The translations under genes and the position numbers were made by a program. The notes beneath the pieces were generated by a model. The model saw nothing but the letters and a program-made list of their open reading frames with translations, had not been told where the DNA came from and searched no databases. From assembly GCA_947631625.1 (NCBI GenBank), contig CANRMA010000011.1, positions 1 to 64,000 of the forward strand: DNA of 64,000 nucleotides. The letters are read 5' to 3'. The DNA comes from an uncultured Lachnospiraceae bacterium. GTDB taxonomy: Bacteria > Bacillota > Clostridia > Lachnospirales > Lachnospiraceae. Position 1 is the stretch's first letter. The number at the start of each line of letters is the position of its first letter. Below, in pieces: positions 25,438 to 34,410 of this stretch.

Positions 25438-25848
25438 ATGTGGGCGGTTTTAGCATTGTTGTCTGCTGTTTTTGCAGCGCTTACATCAATTTTAGTCAAA
25501 ATAGGTATCGAAGGCGTAAATTCCAATCTTGCAACAGCCATAAGGACTGTGGTAGTGGTGATAATGGCCTGGGGGATGGTTTTTCTGACAGATACACAGG
25601 GCGGGATAACTCATATAAGCAGAAAGAGTTGGATTTTTTTAATACTGTCGGGACTGGCGACCGGGGCCTCATGGCTTTGTTATTATAAGGCAATACAGCT
25701 TGGAGAGGTGTCTAAGGTAGCGGTCATAGATAAATGCAGCATTATCATTACGCTGATTTTGGCTTTTGTGCTGCTGCATGAGGAATTTGGCATAAAGTCT
25801 GTGATAGGCTGTGTGCTTATTGCGGCGGGGACGCTTTTTATGATATAA
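25438..25848 (+). CDS. EamA-domain half-transporter
   Basis: A 136-residue membrane protein with a single EamA domain: about five hydrophobic segments, including WAVLALLSAVFAALTSILVK at the start and IGCVLIAAGTLFMI at the end, and the typical WLCYYKAIQLGEVSKVAVID. Full DMT exporters have two such domains, so this one must dimerise or pair with another half. The substrate is unknown. The gene starts 30 bases after the aminopeptidase stop, with GGGTG as ribosome site; an upstream in-frame GTG (25429) is the alternative. Confidence 0.85.
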   Translation: MWAVLALLSAVFAALTSILVKIGIEGVNSNLATAIRTVVVVIMAWGMVFLTDTQGGITHISRKSWIFLILSGLATGASWLCYYKAIQLGEVSKVAVIDKCSIIITLILAFVLLHEEFGIKSVIGCVLIAAGTLFMI

Positions 25849-25851
25849 TAG

Positions 25852-26326
25852 GCTCAGGCTCGGCAGCCTGAGCCATCAGAATTGCTTTGCAATTCTGTAA
25901 CGGACGGATATGGCGTATTCGCTTTTAAGGATGTAAATAAAAGCTCAGGCTCGGCAGCCTGAGCCATCAGAATTGCTTTGCAATTCTGTAACGGACGGAT
26001 ATGGCGTATTCGCTTTTAAGGATGTAAATAAAAGCTCAGGCTCGGCAGCCTGAGCCATCAGAATTGCTTTGCAATTCTGTAACGGATGGGTATAGTGTAT
26101 TCGCTTTTAAGAACGTAAATAAAAGCTCAGGCTCGGCAGCCTGAGCCATCAGAATTGCTTTGCAATTCTGTAACGGACGGATATAGGGTATTCGCTTTTA
26201 AGGATGTAATATAAAAGCTCAGGCTCGGCAGCCTAATATGCAATAATTGCTTTGCAATTCCGGAACGGACGGATATGGTGCGTTCGCTTTTAAGGATGTA
26301 ATGTAAAAGCTCAGGCTCGGCAGCAC
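25852..26326. repeat. Array of five 91-92-bp multi-hairpin repeats plus a partial sixth
   Basis: Units begin at 25852, 25943, 26034, 26125, 26217 and 26309 (partial). Each holds a palindrome of GGCTCAGGCT-CGGC-AGCCTGAGCC type (strictly 10-bp arms in the first unit), a second palindrome CAGAATTGC-TTT-GCAATTCTG, and a third weaker pair, GCTTTT and AAAAGC, across the junction. The first four units are close to identical; the fifth and the partial sixth have lost one side of the hairpins. No open frame crosses the array. It fills the 517-base gap between the EamA gene and the gene at 26366. Confidence 0.95.
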
Positions 26327-26365
26327 AATATGAACTTTTGGGGTTTTTGTACGAATTGAGGAATT

Positions 26366-26698
26366 ATGAAATTTTATAAAAATCTGTATATTGGAGAAAC
26401 TATTAAAAAACCGAATAAGGTAAAGAGCAAATTGAAGCGTCATGCGAAGCAGCTTAGGGTTTATGTGATCATGCTTTCGACAGGTGATGACCAGTTGGAG
26501 ATATGCCACAGTATATTGCTTGAACAACCTTTTTACAGGAAAAAAGAAAATATACCTTATGTTATCGGTATTGCGGGAAGCTATGATGAGGCGGTTGGAC
26601 TGGTCTGCCGTATTGCGAACGAAGCGGTTTCACAAAACGGTAATGCCGATCTTAAACGATATCTTTTTCCCCGGGATAATATTGCAGAAAAAATCTAA
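26366..26698 (+). CDS. Conserved hypothetical protein, 110 aa
   Basis: Not assigned to a named family. It is a basic N-terminal stretch (MKFYKNLYIGETIKKPNKVK) followed by a compact domain (VYVIMLSTGDDQLEICHSIL, VIGIAGSYDEAVGLVCRIAN). There is no signal peptide or membrane segment. GAGGAATT before the ATG supports the start. It lies 35 bases upstream of the DUF2953-GerW pair and is probably in the same operon, so a sporulation-linked role is possible. Confidence 0.7.
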   Translation: MKFYKNLYIGETIKKPNKVKSKLKRHAKQLRVYVIMLSTGDDQLEICHSILLEQPFYRKKENIPYVIGIAGSYDEAVGLVCRIANEAVSQNGNADLKRYLFPRDNIAEKI

Positions 26699-26733
26699 GA
26701 AAGTTCCCGCGCCTGCGGATATAGGTTATTGTA

Positions 26734-27804
26734 ATGAGCTCTACGATATTACATATATTGTTACTTATTTTGAAAATAATAGGAATAATTTTGGGCATAC
26801 TGATAGGCACAGTGATTATTTTGCTGTGTCTTGTTCTGTGCGTGCCGGTCCATTACAGCATAGAAGCAAAACGCACAGAAGGAGAAGGCAATCCGCCGGT
26901 AGAGGTTGAAACAAAGGCGACGTGGTTATTTCACTTTATTAATATGCGCATATGTTATTCCACCAATTTAAAAGTCCGGTTAAGAGTTCTTTTTCTGACT
27001 ATATTCAGAATACCGTCGAAGGCCAAAAGAACAGACGGCAAAAAAGGCAGAAATAAAAAGTCATGGAAAAATAAAAAATCTTTAAATGGCGAGTCTATAA
27101 AAGGTAAAACCAAAGAATATAAAACCAAAGAATATAAAAACAAAGTGGATAAACATAAATATGGCGAACCAAAGGACTCTGAATATTCGAATGGTGAGCC
27201 GGGATATATTAAATCCGAAAGTGTTGACTACATCAGTCAACACTTTGCGGAAAAAACCGATGCGGAAGAAACCGAAGGGGCCAATACTGAAAGCGGCCGA
27301 ATGGCGGATATAGAAGCTGCGGAAAATATGGAAGGCGCAAAATCTTCATTAAAAGATAAACTTTTTAAAATATATGATTTCTTTAAAAATATTCGGTACA
27401 CAATTAATGAAATTTGTGATAAAATAAAAGGGATATTTGAAAATATACAGCATTATCTGGATATTATAAAGAGTGAAGAGTTTAAAGCTTCGTTTTTGGC
27501 ATGTAAAGATGAACTGTTCTCTGTTTTTTCTTATATAAGACCGCGTAAGATAAATGCAAAGTTTGTTGTGGGTACGGGAGATCCGGCGTCTACAGGGCAG
27601 GCGCTTGCGTACTTTTACGGTTTTGTATATCCGTTATTGGGGCCGGATATTTCGCTTGAAGGCGATTTCGACAACAAGAGGATGGAAGGCTTTGTGATGT
27701 TAAAAGGCAGGGTTAAGCTTTTTACATTTATAAAAGCGGTGATACGTATTTACTTTAATAAGGATATAAAGGCATTGCTTAAGCTGTTTAATAAGGAGGA
27801 TTAA
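26734..27804 (+). CDS. DUF2953-domain membrane protein (YtfI-like)
   Basis: A 356-residue protein with an N-terminal membrane segment (about 6-35), the DUF2953 start (VPVHYSIEAKRTEGEG, FHFINMRICY), a long Lys/Glu-rich linker (about 92-200, with a TKEYK tandem repeat), and a C-terminal domain including AKFVVGTGDPASTGQALAYF and GPDISLEGDF. DUF2953 proteins sit next to ytfJ/gerW in Bacillus and clostridia, as here (three-base gap to the next gene), implying a shared role in spore development or germination. The function itself is not established. Confidence 0.85.
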   Translation: MSSTILHILLLILKIIGIILGILIGTVIILLCLVLCVPVHYSIEAKRTEGEGNPPVEVETKATWLFHFINMRICYSTNLKVRLRVLFLTIFRIPSKAKRTDGKKGRNKKSWKNKKSLNGESIKGKTKEYKTKEYKNKVDKHKYGEPKDSEYSNGEPGYIKSESVDYISQHFAEKTDAEETEGANTESGRMADIEAAENMEGAKSSLKDKLFKIYDFFKNIRYTINEICDKIKGIFENIQHYLDIIKSEEFKASFLACKDELFSVFSYIRPRKINAKFVVGTGDPASTGQALAYFYGFVYPLLGPDISLEGDFDNKRMEGFVMLKGRVKLFTFIKAVIRIYFNKDIKALLKLFNKED

Positions 27805-27807
27805 TAA

Positions 27808-28209
27808 ATGGCGGATAACAATTTTACCAGTGTGATCGAGTCTTTAATGAAAGGGATGAATGGTGTCATTTCGACCAAAACGGTGGTAGGAGAGGCTACA
27901 CAGATCGGGGATACTATTATTCTGCCGCTTGTGGACGTTGCATTCGGCGTGGGAGCCGGAGCAAGCGCTGCGGATAAGAAAAACGGCGCGGGCGGCGGAT
28001 TTTCGGCTAAAATGAGTCCAAGCGCCGTACTTGTCATTAAGAATGGCACTACCAAGCTTGTAAATATTAAAAATCAGGATACGGTTACCAAGGTTATTGA
28101 CATGATCCCGGACATCGTTGACAGGTTCACTGCGCCAAAAGAAGATATGATGGAAGATGATGCGGCGGTAGAGATCGCCTTCCCTGAGAATAAGGATTCA
28201 CAGAATTAA
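27808..28209 (+). CDS. ytfJ: GerW-family sporulation protein (YtfJ)
   Basis: A 133-residue YtfJ/GerW protein, a forespore-made protein that in Bacillus is needed for normal germination responses. Motifs: ESLMKGMNGVISTKTVVGEA, IGDTIILPLVDVAFGVGAGA, a Gly/Lys linker, and PSAVLVIKNGTTKLVNIKNQ. The acidic C-terminal tail is typical. AAGGAGG gives a strong ribosome site. It follows the DUF2953 gene almost directly, forming the classical pair. Confidence 0.92.
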   Translation: MADNNFTSVIESLMKGMNGVISTKTVVGEATQIGDTIILPLVDVAFGVGAGASAADKKNGAGGGFSAKMSPSAVLVIKNGTTKLVNIKNQDTVTKVIDMIPDIVDRFTAPKEDMMEDDAAVEIAFPENKDSQN

Positions 28210-28269
28210 ATAAACCGCATAAGATATATATAAAGCCCAGACTCGCAGGCACAGAAAGAATGTGGTATA

Positions 28270-28410
28270 ATGAAAAAACTTATCGGACTTGTGGCTCTCA
28301 GTATTGCGATAGGTATGCTGCTTTGTCTTTTTATGACAAATCGGTTTGTGGGACTGGTTTTGATCGTTTTACTCTTATTGATAGGTTATAATTATTTTTG
28401 TTGTGATTAG
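28270..28410 (+). CDS. Small membrane protein, 46 aa
   Basis: A short frame encoding MKKLIGLVALSIAIGMLLCL followed by a second hydrophobic run (FVGLVLIVLLLLIGYNYF) and CCD at the end. Two membrane helices with a basic N-terminus look like a genuine small protein of the type found in sporeformers after ytfJ. The ribosome site is weak (AGAAAG), which keeps confidence moderate. Confidence 0.55.
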   Translation: MKKLIGLVALSIAIGMLLCLFMTNRFVGLVLIVLLLLIGYNYFCCD

Positions 28411-28554
28411 CCGGTATAAAGGTTATTAAATAGACGTGTTCTTTTTGTAATATATGTTTTTGTTGTATCATATGTTTTGCTGTTATTATATGTTTTGGAT
28501 GTATTATGAGTTTTGGTTGTATTGAGTGCTTTTGAATCAGGAAATGGCGGGGTT

Positions 28555-29097
28555 ATGGATATTAATGTTGATGAAGTGCTTGAGAATGGCACAATGGATG
28601 AACTGAATAAGCTAAAGACGTGGCTTTTTCGCGAAAATGTAAGAGTGGCTTCAGTATCAAAGGAGCTTGAGCAGGAGAAGGAACAGCTTGAAAAAGAAAA
28701 AGAGCAGTTTCAGCGTGATATGAAAGCTGCTAATCAGAAACTTGAGATGGAGAAAAAGAGAGTTAAAGACGATAATCTTTTTTTTGAGAAGAAACTTGAG
28801 ATACTTCAGAACGGTTTCGCGCAGTTGGATATGGACAGAAGGCGGCTTGAAAAAGACAGAAACCGCTTTGAGGCTCAGAAGGAAGTTTACGACCAACCTG
28901 TATACGGCGGAGTGTGTCGTGACGTCTCAGTGTTCTTTAGGGGCGTGAAAAATCCTTTGGCGCTTAAGAAACGTTACAAAGATCTGATAAAGATCTTTCA
29001 CCCTGATAATGTTGCGGGCGATAAGGAGATAATTCAGCTGATAAATCGGGAATATGACAGCATGAAACACAGTTACGATACCGGGAAATGGGCTTAG
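28555..29097 (+). CDS. Coiled-coil protein with C-terminal J domain
   Basis: A 180-residue protein. Residues about 30-120 form a heptad-rich Glu/Lys/Gln coiled coil (SKELEQEKEQLEKEKEQFQR and similar). Residues about 135-175 look like a J domain: PLALKKRYKDLIKIFHPDNV with the essential HPD motif, then IIQLINREYDSMKHSY. J domains stimulate DnaK ATPase, so this may be a DnaK co-chaperone tethered through its coiled coil; no Gly/Phe or zinc-finger region of DnaJ is present. The frame is open from a TTG at 28513; the ATG at 28555 after GGCGGGG is preferred. Confidence 0.75.
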   Translation: MDINVDEVLENGTMDELNKLKTWLFRENVRVASVSKELEQEKEQLEKEKEQFQRDMKAANQKLEMEKKRVKDDNLFFEKKLEILQNGFAQLDMDRRRLEKDRNRFEAQKEVYDQPVYGGVCRDVSVFFRGVKNPLALKKRYKDLIKIFHPDNVAGDKEIIQLINREYDSMKHSYDTGKWA

Positions 29098-29199
29098 TAA
29101 AGTCTGTATGATAAGTGATCGTGAAACATGGTCTGCAAGACCTTAAATTAAGTTTCGCTAATACCTGCGCAGATAACCTGCGTTTCATATGATATATTT

Positions 29200-29287
29200 A
29201 AAAAGTAAAATATAAGTAAAGTATAAAAAAGTAAAATATAAAAAAGTAAGATATAAAAAAGTAAAATATAAATAAGTATGTAAGTAT
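29200..29287. repeat. AT-rich tandem repeat upstream of the chemoreceptor gene
   Basis: Repeats of AAAAAGTAAAATAT-type units (about 13-16 bp, five or six copies) between the J-domain and chemoreceptor genes. This is the low-complexity leader of the chemoreceptor transcript and contains no clear promoter of its own. Confidence 0.8.
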
Positions 29288-29326
29288 ATGGATAAATAGA
29301 AGATCAGACAGCCGGGAGATGGACAA

Positions 29327-31318
29327 ATGAAAGCGGAAAGAAAAAGCGTCAGTATCAGGATTAAGCTTATTGGAGTTATCATACCGATAGTGTTGGTTAT
29401 GGTGATATCTTATTTTGCATTGTCAAGGAATATGGTTTTAAATATTTCCAAGGATCGTCTGTCAGCTAAAGCGCAGCAGTATGCGATGGAGATCGATTCA
29501 TGGACGAACCGTATATTCGGAGAACTTAAGGTATATCAGGACGCCATTGAAGAAGGCGGATTTGAGAATGACGAAGAGATACTTGCATATATGGAAACTT
29601 CTGTAGACAAAAATGAAGCATATCCGGTCGGTTTGTATATGGGCGACGACAGCGGCGTCTATCTGGACGGCTCAGGTTGGGTGCCGGGCGACGACTGGGT
29701 ATTGGAAGAGCGTGACTGGTACATAGACGGTATGGACAATGAGGAGATGGCTTTCGGAGAACCGTATTATGATTCCATGACAGGACAGATCTGTGTGAGC
29801 GCTTCCGTAAGGGTCGATTATGATAAAGCAGTGCGTGTTCTGGCGACGGATGTATATCTTGATTATGTAGTGGGACTTGTATCCAATATCGCCAAAGAGG
29901 GCGATGTGGAAGCTTTTTTGGTTACTAAAGACAGCCGGACCATTATAGCTCATCCGGATACGGCAATGTTGGCACAGACTTTGGGCGATGTAGGACAGGA
30001 TAAGCTCTATGCCAATATCAGTGCAAGGCTTAATGATGTTGCAGGCGGACCGCTTTCAATAAGCGGCAAAGACGGCAGATATTATGTTTGTTTCAATCCC
30101 GTGGAGAATACGGATTGGTATCTGGTTACATATGTAAAAGAAAGTAAAGTTTTGCATGATCTGCATTGGATGGAACTTATAATGATAGTGATCGCGGCAG
30201 TTGCGGCCGTACTTCTGATCATCGCTGCGCTCGGTATTATGAACCGGGTAGTTAAACCTATAGGCGAGATGACCGGCGTGATAGACAGGATCGCTGATGG
30301 AGATTTTTCACAGAATCTGGAAGTAAAAGGCAATGATGAGATTGCCCGAATGAGCAGCAATATGAATTCATTTATAACCAAAATGCAGGGAACCATTTCC
30401 GAGATCAGCAGTACTGCGGAATGGTTAAAACGCCAGGCATTGGATAACGAAAGTATTTCAGGCTCTTTGAAGGATTCTTCAAGAAACCAGGCGCAGTCCG
30501 TAGAAGTTTTAAATGAGCTGTCGGATAAGCTTTCGCAGGATGCATCAGAGATATCTTCTCAGATGTCAGGACTGGCAGATCTTATCCGTGAGACGCGTAC
30601 ACAGGGAGAAGCGGCGGATGATCTGATGAAAGAAAGCGTAGATATGTCACAGAACGGCAAAGATGACATAGAGCGTATTCAGAACGGAATGTCAGGTATC
30701 AGAGCTTCCATAGAGACACTTTCCGAACAGGTTGCAAGGATGGGAGATACTACGGCGCAGATAGGCGGCATGGTGAATATGATTATGGATATTGCCGAGG
30801 AAACCAATCTTTTGTCACTTAATGCTTCGATTGAAGCGGCAAGAGCCGGTGAAGCCGGCAGAGGTTTTGCAGTGGTGGCGGAGCAGATAGGAAAACTGGC
30901 AGCCAACAGCGCTGTTGCGGCGGACGATATTTCCAGGCTTACGGAAGAAATTACAAGTACGGTTGAGGAAGCAGTGGAACATATGGCCGGCAGTGTATCT
31001 GAGGTGCATATTAATGCGGATATCGTGTCTGAGGCGGGTGTAACTTTCAGTAATTTATATAAAAAGGTAGAGGAAACCAGCAGAAGAGTAGAGCAGATGA
31101 TCGGATTGGTAGAGAAAGTTGATGTTGTAGCAGACCGTATGAAACAGATAACCGAAAGCCAGGCGCAGGCTGCGGACCGGATTGTGGAAGCTTCCGGGGA
31201 ATTGGAAGAAAGCACGGAAAGCGTAATGGAAAGCAGCGACGCAGTGGCGGAAAGCGCGGAGGAACTAAAGAAAGAATCTATAGAACTTATGGAACGCATG
31301 GAGCAGTTTCAGGTATAA
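29327..31318 (+). CDS. Methyl-accepting chemotaxis protein (dCache sensor)
   Basis: A 663-residue chemoreceptor: TM1 about 13-32, extracellular double-Cache sensor about 33-282 ([34 protein letters not shown]), TM2 about 286-310, HAMP about 310-360 ([20 protein letters not shown]) and the cytoplasmic signalling hairpin with tip [20 protein letters not shown]. It senses a small ligand outside and controls CheA. The Cache domain resembles those binding amino or organic acids, but the ligand is unknown. No che or flagellar genes are nearby, so it is an orphan receptor. GGGAG precedes the ATG. Confidence 0.95.
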   Translation: MKAERKSVSIRIKLIGVIIPIVLVMVISYFALSRNMVLNISKDRLSAKAQQYAMEIDSWTNRIFGELKVYQDAIEEGGFENDEEILAYMETSVDKNEAYPVGLYMGDDSGVYLDGSGWVPGDDWVLEERDWYIDGMDNEEMAFGEPYYDSMTGQICVSASVRVDYDKAVRVLATDVYLDYVVGLVSNIAKEGDVEAFLVTKDSRTIIAHPDTAMLAQTLGDVGQDKLYANISARLNDVAGGPLSISGKDGRYYVCFNPVENTDWYLVTYVKESKVLHDLHWMELIMIVIAAVAAVLLIIAALGIMNRVVKPIGEMTGVIDRIADGDFSQNLEVKGNDEIARMSSNMNSFITKMQGTISEISSTAEWLKRQALDNESISGSLKDSSRNQAQSVEVLNELSDKLSQDASEISSQMSGLADLIRETRTQGEAADDLMKESVDMSQNGKDDIERIQNGMSGIRASIETLSEQVARMGDTTAQIGGMVNMIMDIAEETNLLSLNASIEAARAGEAGRGFAVVAEQIGKLAANSAVAADDISRLTEEITSTVEEAVEHMAGSVSEVHINADIVSEAGVTFSNLYKKVEETSRRVEQMIGLVEKVDVVADRMKQITESQAQAADRIVEASGELEESTESVMESSDAVAESAEELKKESIELMERMEQFQV

Positions 31319-31340
31319 TAATAAAGAGTATTAAATAGTA

Positions 31341-31391
31341 ATGAATATAAAAAAGACCGATCCCTTACGAACCGGTCTTTTTTATATTCAT
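31341..31391. terminator. Bidirectional intrinsic terminator
   Basis: Perfect 19-bp inverted repeat (31341-31359 and 31373-31391) with core AAAAAAGACCG / CGGTCTTTTTT, serving the converging chemoreceptor and rpmB genes. Confidence 0.92.
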
Positions 31392-31397
31392 TATAGA

Positions 31398-31583
31398 TTA
31401 AGCTCTTTCGATTTTTCCGGATTTTAAGCACTGAGTACATACATGTAATCTCTTGGCAGCGCCATTTACTTTACACTTAACTCTCTTTACATTAGAATTC
31501 CAGATTCTGTTAGACCTTCTATGAGAATGGCTTACGTTGTTTCCGAAATGAGCGCCCTTGCCACATATATCACATTTAGCCAT
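31398..31583 (-). CDS. rpmB: 50S ribosomal protein L28
   Basis: A 61-residue ribosomal protein of the large subunit. MAKCDICGKGAHFGNNVSHS, the SNRIWNSNVKRVK core and CTQCLKSGKIERA are diagnostic. The Cys pairs (CDIC and CTQC) show the zinc-binding form of L28. AGGAGGTGC upstream supports the start, and a good promoter lies at 31649-31677. It is transcribed alone, ending at the shared terminator. Confidence 0.97.
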   Translation of the reverse strand: MAKCDICGKGAHFGNNVSHSHRRSNRIWNSNVKRVKCKVNGAAKRLHVCTQCLKSGKIERA

Positions 31584-31648
31584 CTTTGCACCTCCTAACG
31601 ATACAATATGTTCTTTGATTTCTTTATAAATTCGTACACAACATTTGT

Positions 31649-31677
31649 ATCATAACAGAAAAAAGGAAAGATTGCAA
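31649..31677 (-). promoter_or_regulatory. rpmB promoter
   Basis: On the minus strand TTGCAA (31672-31677), 17-bp spacer and TATGAT (31649-31654), about 65 bases before rpmB. Confidence 0.7.
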
Positions 31678-31752
31678 GTAAAAATTTATATTATTATATA
31701 GATTTTTATTGATCTCGTTAAACCTGTATTTCTTCTGTTAAGTTATGCTGAA

Positions 31753-33357
31753 TTATAACTGGGGGCCTGCTGAAACCAGAGCCTTGCCTGCGTCGTTGCC
31801 TTCATATTTGGCAAAGTTCTTAACAAATCTCTGCGCAAGATCTTTTGCTTTGGTCTCCCACTCTGATGCGTCAGCATATGTGTTGCGGGGATCAAGGATG
31901 TTTGTATCAACACCGGGAAGCTCTGTAGGAACCTCGAAGTTAAAGTAAGGAATCTTCTTGGTAGAAGCTTTCTCGATATCGCCGTTTAAGATAGCGTCGA
32001 TGATGCCACGGGTATCTTTAATGGAGATACGTTTGCCGGTTCCGTTCCAACCTGTGTTTACAAGATAAGCTTTAGCGCCGCTTACCTGCATTTTCTTAAC
32101 AAGTTCTTCAGCATATTTTGTAGGATGCAGCTCAAGGAAAGCCTGACCGAAGCAAGCTGAGAAAGTAGGAGTAGGCTCTGTGATTCCGCGCTCCGTACCT
32201 GCAAGTTTAGCCGTAAATCCTGACAGGAAGTAGTACTGTGTCTGCTCGGGCGTAAGGACAGATACGGGAGGAAGCACGCCGAAAGCGTCTGCCGATAAGA
32301 AGATCACGTTCTTAGCCGCGGGAGCTGAGGAAACAGGACGTACGATATTTTCAATGTGATTGATAGGATAAGATACACGGGTATTCTCGGTAACGCTCTT
32401 ATCATCAAAATCAATCTTTCCGTTAGCGTCAAGCGTTACGTTCTCAAGAAGAGCGTTACGTTTGATTGCATTGTAGATGTCGGGCTCTGATTCTTTGTCA
32501 AGGTTGATGACCTTAGCGTAGCAGCCGCCCTCGAAGTTGAATACTCCGTTGTCGTCCCAACCATGTTCGTCGTCGCCGATAAGGAGACGTTTGGGATCTG
32601 TTGAAAGTGTAGTTTTGCCTGTTCCGGAAAGACCGAAGAAGATCGCTGTATTCTTTCCGTCCATATCTGTATTGGCTGAGCAGTGCATTGAAGCAATGCC
32701 TTTAAGAGGAAGGTAGTAGTTCATCATTGAGAACATACCTTTCTTCATCTCACCGCCATACCATGTATTGATGATAACCTGCTCGCGGCTTGTGATGTTG
32801 AATGCAACAGCCGTCTCAGAGTTAAGACCCAGTTCCTTGTAGTTTTCAACTTTAGCTTTGGAAGCGTTGTATACAACGAAATCGGGTTCGAAGTTCTTAA
32901 GTTCGTCTTCTGAAGGCTGGATGAACATATTCTTTACAAAGTGTGCCTGCCAAGCTACTTCCATAATGAAACGAATAGCCATTCTGGTATCTTTATTTGC
33001 GCCGCAGAATGCGTCCACAACAAAAAGTCTCTTATTTGAAAGTTCTTTGATAGCGATGTTTTTTAACTCTTTCCAACTTTCTTCCGAAACGGGATGGTTG
33101 TCGTTTTTGTATTCGTCTGAAGTCCACCAAACGGTATCTTTGGAGTTTGAATCCATAACGATGAATTTGTCTTTAGGAGAACGTCCCGTGTAGATGCCGG
33201 TCATAACGTTGACTGCGCCAAGTTCACTCACCTGTCCTTTTTCATAACCCTCCAAGTCGGATTTTGTCTCTTCTTCAAATAAAAAGTCATAAGAAGGGTT
33301 GTACACAATTTCTGTGGTTCCGGTAATGCCATACTTACTTAAATCGATCTGTGCCAT
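31753..33357 (-). CDS. pckA: Phosphoenolpyruvate carboxykinase (ATP)
   Basis: Interconverts oxaloacetate plus ATP and PEP plus CO2 plus ADP; in anaerobic fermenters often run towards oxaloacetate. The 534-residue protein has the kinase-1a P-loop [13 protein letters not shown], the metal/oxaloacetate residues in [12 protein letters not shown] and [20 protein letters not shown], and [11 protein letters not shown] frame 60 bases longer is open, but AGAGGT ten bases before the ATG at 33357 and the conserved N-terminus [11 protein letters not shown] decide the start. It is monocistronic with its own promoter. Confidence 0.97.
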   Translation of the reverse strand: MAQIDLSKYGITGTTEIVYNPSYDFLFEEETKSDLEGYEKGQVSELGAVNVMTGIYTGRSPKDKFIVMDSNSKDTVWWTSDEYKNDNHPVSEESWKELKNIAIKELSNKRLFVVDAFCGANKDTRMAIRFIMEVAWQAHFVKNMFIQPSEDELKNFEPDFVVYNASKAKVENYKELGLNSETAVAFNITSREQVIINTWYGGEMKKGMFSMMNYYLPLKGIASMHCSANTDMDGKNTAIFFGLSGTGKTTLSTDPKRLLIGDDEHGWDDNGVFNFEGGCYAKVINLDKESEPDIYNAIKRNALLENVTLDANGKIDFDDKSVTENTRVSYPINHIENIVRPVSSAPAAKNVIFLSADAFGVLPPVSVLTPEQTQYYFLSGFTAKLAGTERGITEPTPTFSACFGQAFLELHPTKYAEELVKKMQVSGAKAYLVNTGWNGTGKRISIKDTRGIIDAILNGDIEKASTKKIPYFNFEVPTELPGVDTNILDPRNTYADASEWETKAKDLAQRFVKNFAKYEGNDAGKALVSAGPQL

Positions 33358-33430
33358 CTTGAATTTTACCTCTTTTCTATATTTTTTGGGAAAGGTAAGT
33401 AAGGAAAATATACCCAACTTTCCATATACT

Positions 33431-33458
33431 ATTATACATAATTAATCGAGACAATCAA
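33431..33458 (-). promoter_or_regulatory. pckA promoter
   Basis: Minus strand: TTGATT (33453-33458), 16-bp spacer, perfect TATAAT (33431-33436), about 75 bases before the ATG. Confidence 0.7.
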
Positions 33459-33648
33459 GCTTTTTTCATAAAGGAAAATCATAAATGGCAATTTTAGGGG
33501 TAATTTTAGGCAGTTTTAACTTGAAAAACAGATGGATTTCAGTTAAATTATATTAAGGCAATACATTTCAGACATTCGGACAATAAGAAATATGAAAAAG
33601 CTCAAACAATAAAAAAGTTCAGTCAATAAGGTTTCGGAAGGAATAAAA

Positions 33649-34359
33649 ATGGACAGTTTGTATTTGGTGATGCCCGCGTATAATGAGGCGGAAAATATAG
33701 AAGCGGTAGTTACCTCATGGTATCCGCTGCTTGAAGGCAAGAGCGATGAGTCCAGACTTGTGGTGGCGGACAGCGGAAGCACTGATGATACACATGATAT
33801 ACTGCTTCGTCTTAGGGAAAAATATCCAAAGCTGGAGATACTTTCCGATACAGGCAGACAGCATGGGCCTAAGCTCATGGCGCTCTATGGATATGCCGTT
33901 GAGTGCGGGGCGGATTATATATTCCAGACCGATTCCGACGGACAGACTGATCCGGGAGAATTTGACGCGTTCTGGAAGCACAGGAAGAAATATGACGCCA
34001 TAATCGGCAAACGCAGATCGCGCGGAGACGGAATATCAAGGAAGTTTGTGGAGCGGGTCTTGTGTATGCTGCTTCGGGTCATTTTTAAGGTGTCCGTGCC
34101 TGATGCGAACGCGCCGTTTAGGCTTATGAAGGCGGAACTTGTGGACAAGTATATTAAAAGGCTGCCAAAAGAATATGATCTGCCTAATGTGATGCTTACC
34201 ACATATTTTGCCTATTATAAGGAAAATATCAGGTTTGTGAACATTTCCTTCAGGCCCAGACAGGGCGGAGTCAATTCACTCAACATACCCAAGATCGTAA
34301 AGATAGGCTGTAAGGCGCTGCGGGATTTTGCAATACTTAGGAAGGATATGTTTAAGTGA
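33649..34359 (+). CDS. Family 2 glycosyltransferase (DPM1-like)
   Basis: A 236-residue cytoplasmic GT-A fold glycosyltransferase. It shows the nucleotide-binding start YLVMPAYNEAENIEAVV, VVADSGSTDD, the metal site QTDSDGQTDPGEF and the acceptor region DANAPFRLMKAE. Relatives (dolichol- or polyprenyl-phosphate mannosyl/glucosyltransferases) make lipid-linked sugars that membrane transferases use, which fits the adjacent GT39-like gene. A good GGAAGGA site precedes the ATG. There is no C-terminal membrane helix. Confidence 0.88.
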   Translation: MDSLYLVMPAYNEAENIEAVVTSWYPLLEGKSDESRLVVADSGSTDDTHDILLRLREKYPKLEILSDTGRQHGPKLMALYGYAVECGADYIFQTDSDGQTDPGEFDAFWKHRKKYDAIIGKRRSRGDGISRKFVERVLCMLLRVIFKVSVPDANAPFRLMKAELVDKYIKRLPKEYDLPNVMLTTYFAYYKENIRFVNISFRPRQGGVNSLNIPKIVKIGCKALRDFAILRKDMFK

Positions 34360-34410
34360 GGAAAACGCTCAGGCGCAGCTTAAAGGCGGTATCATGGCAG
34401 GGAGAAAGTT

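Noticed and set aside
25434-25688. 84-residue frame overlapping the EamA gene
   Set aside because: Out-of-frame shadow; the other frame has clear membrane helices and family motifs.
25852-26326. CRISPR array
   Set aside because: Units are contiguous 91-92-bp repeats with internal palindromes and no unique spacers; no cas genes are nearby.
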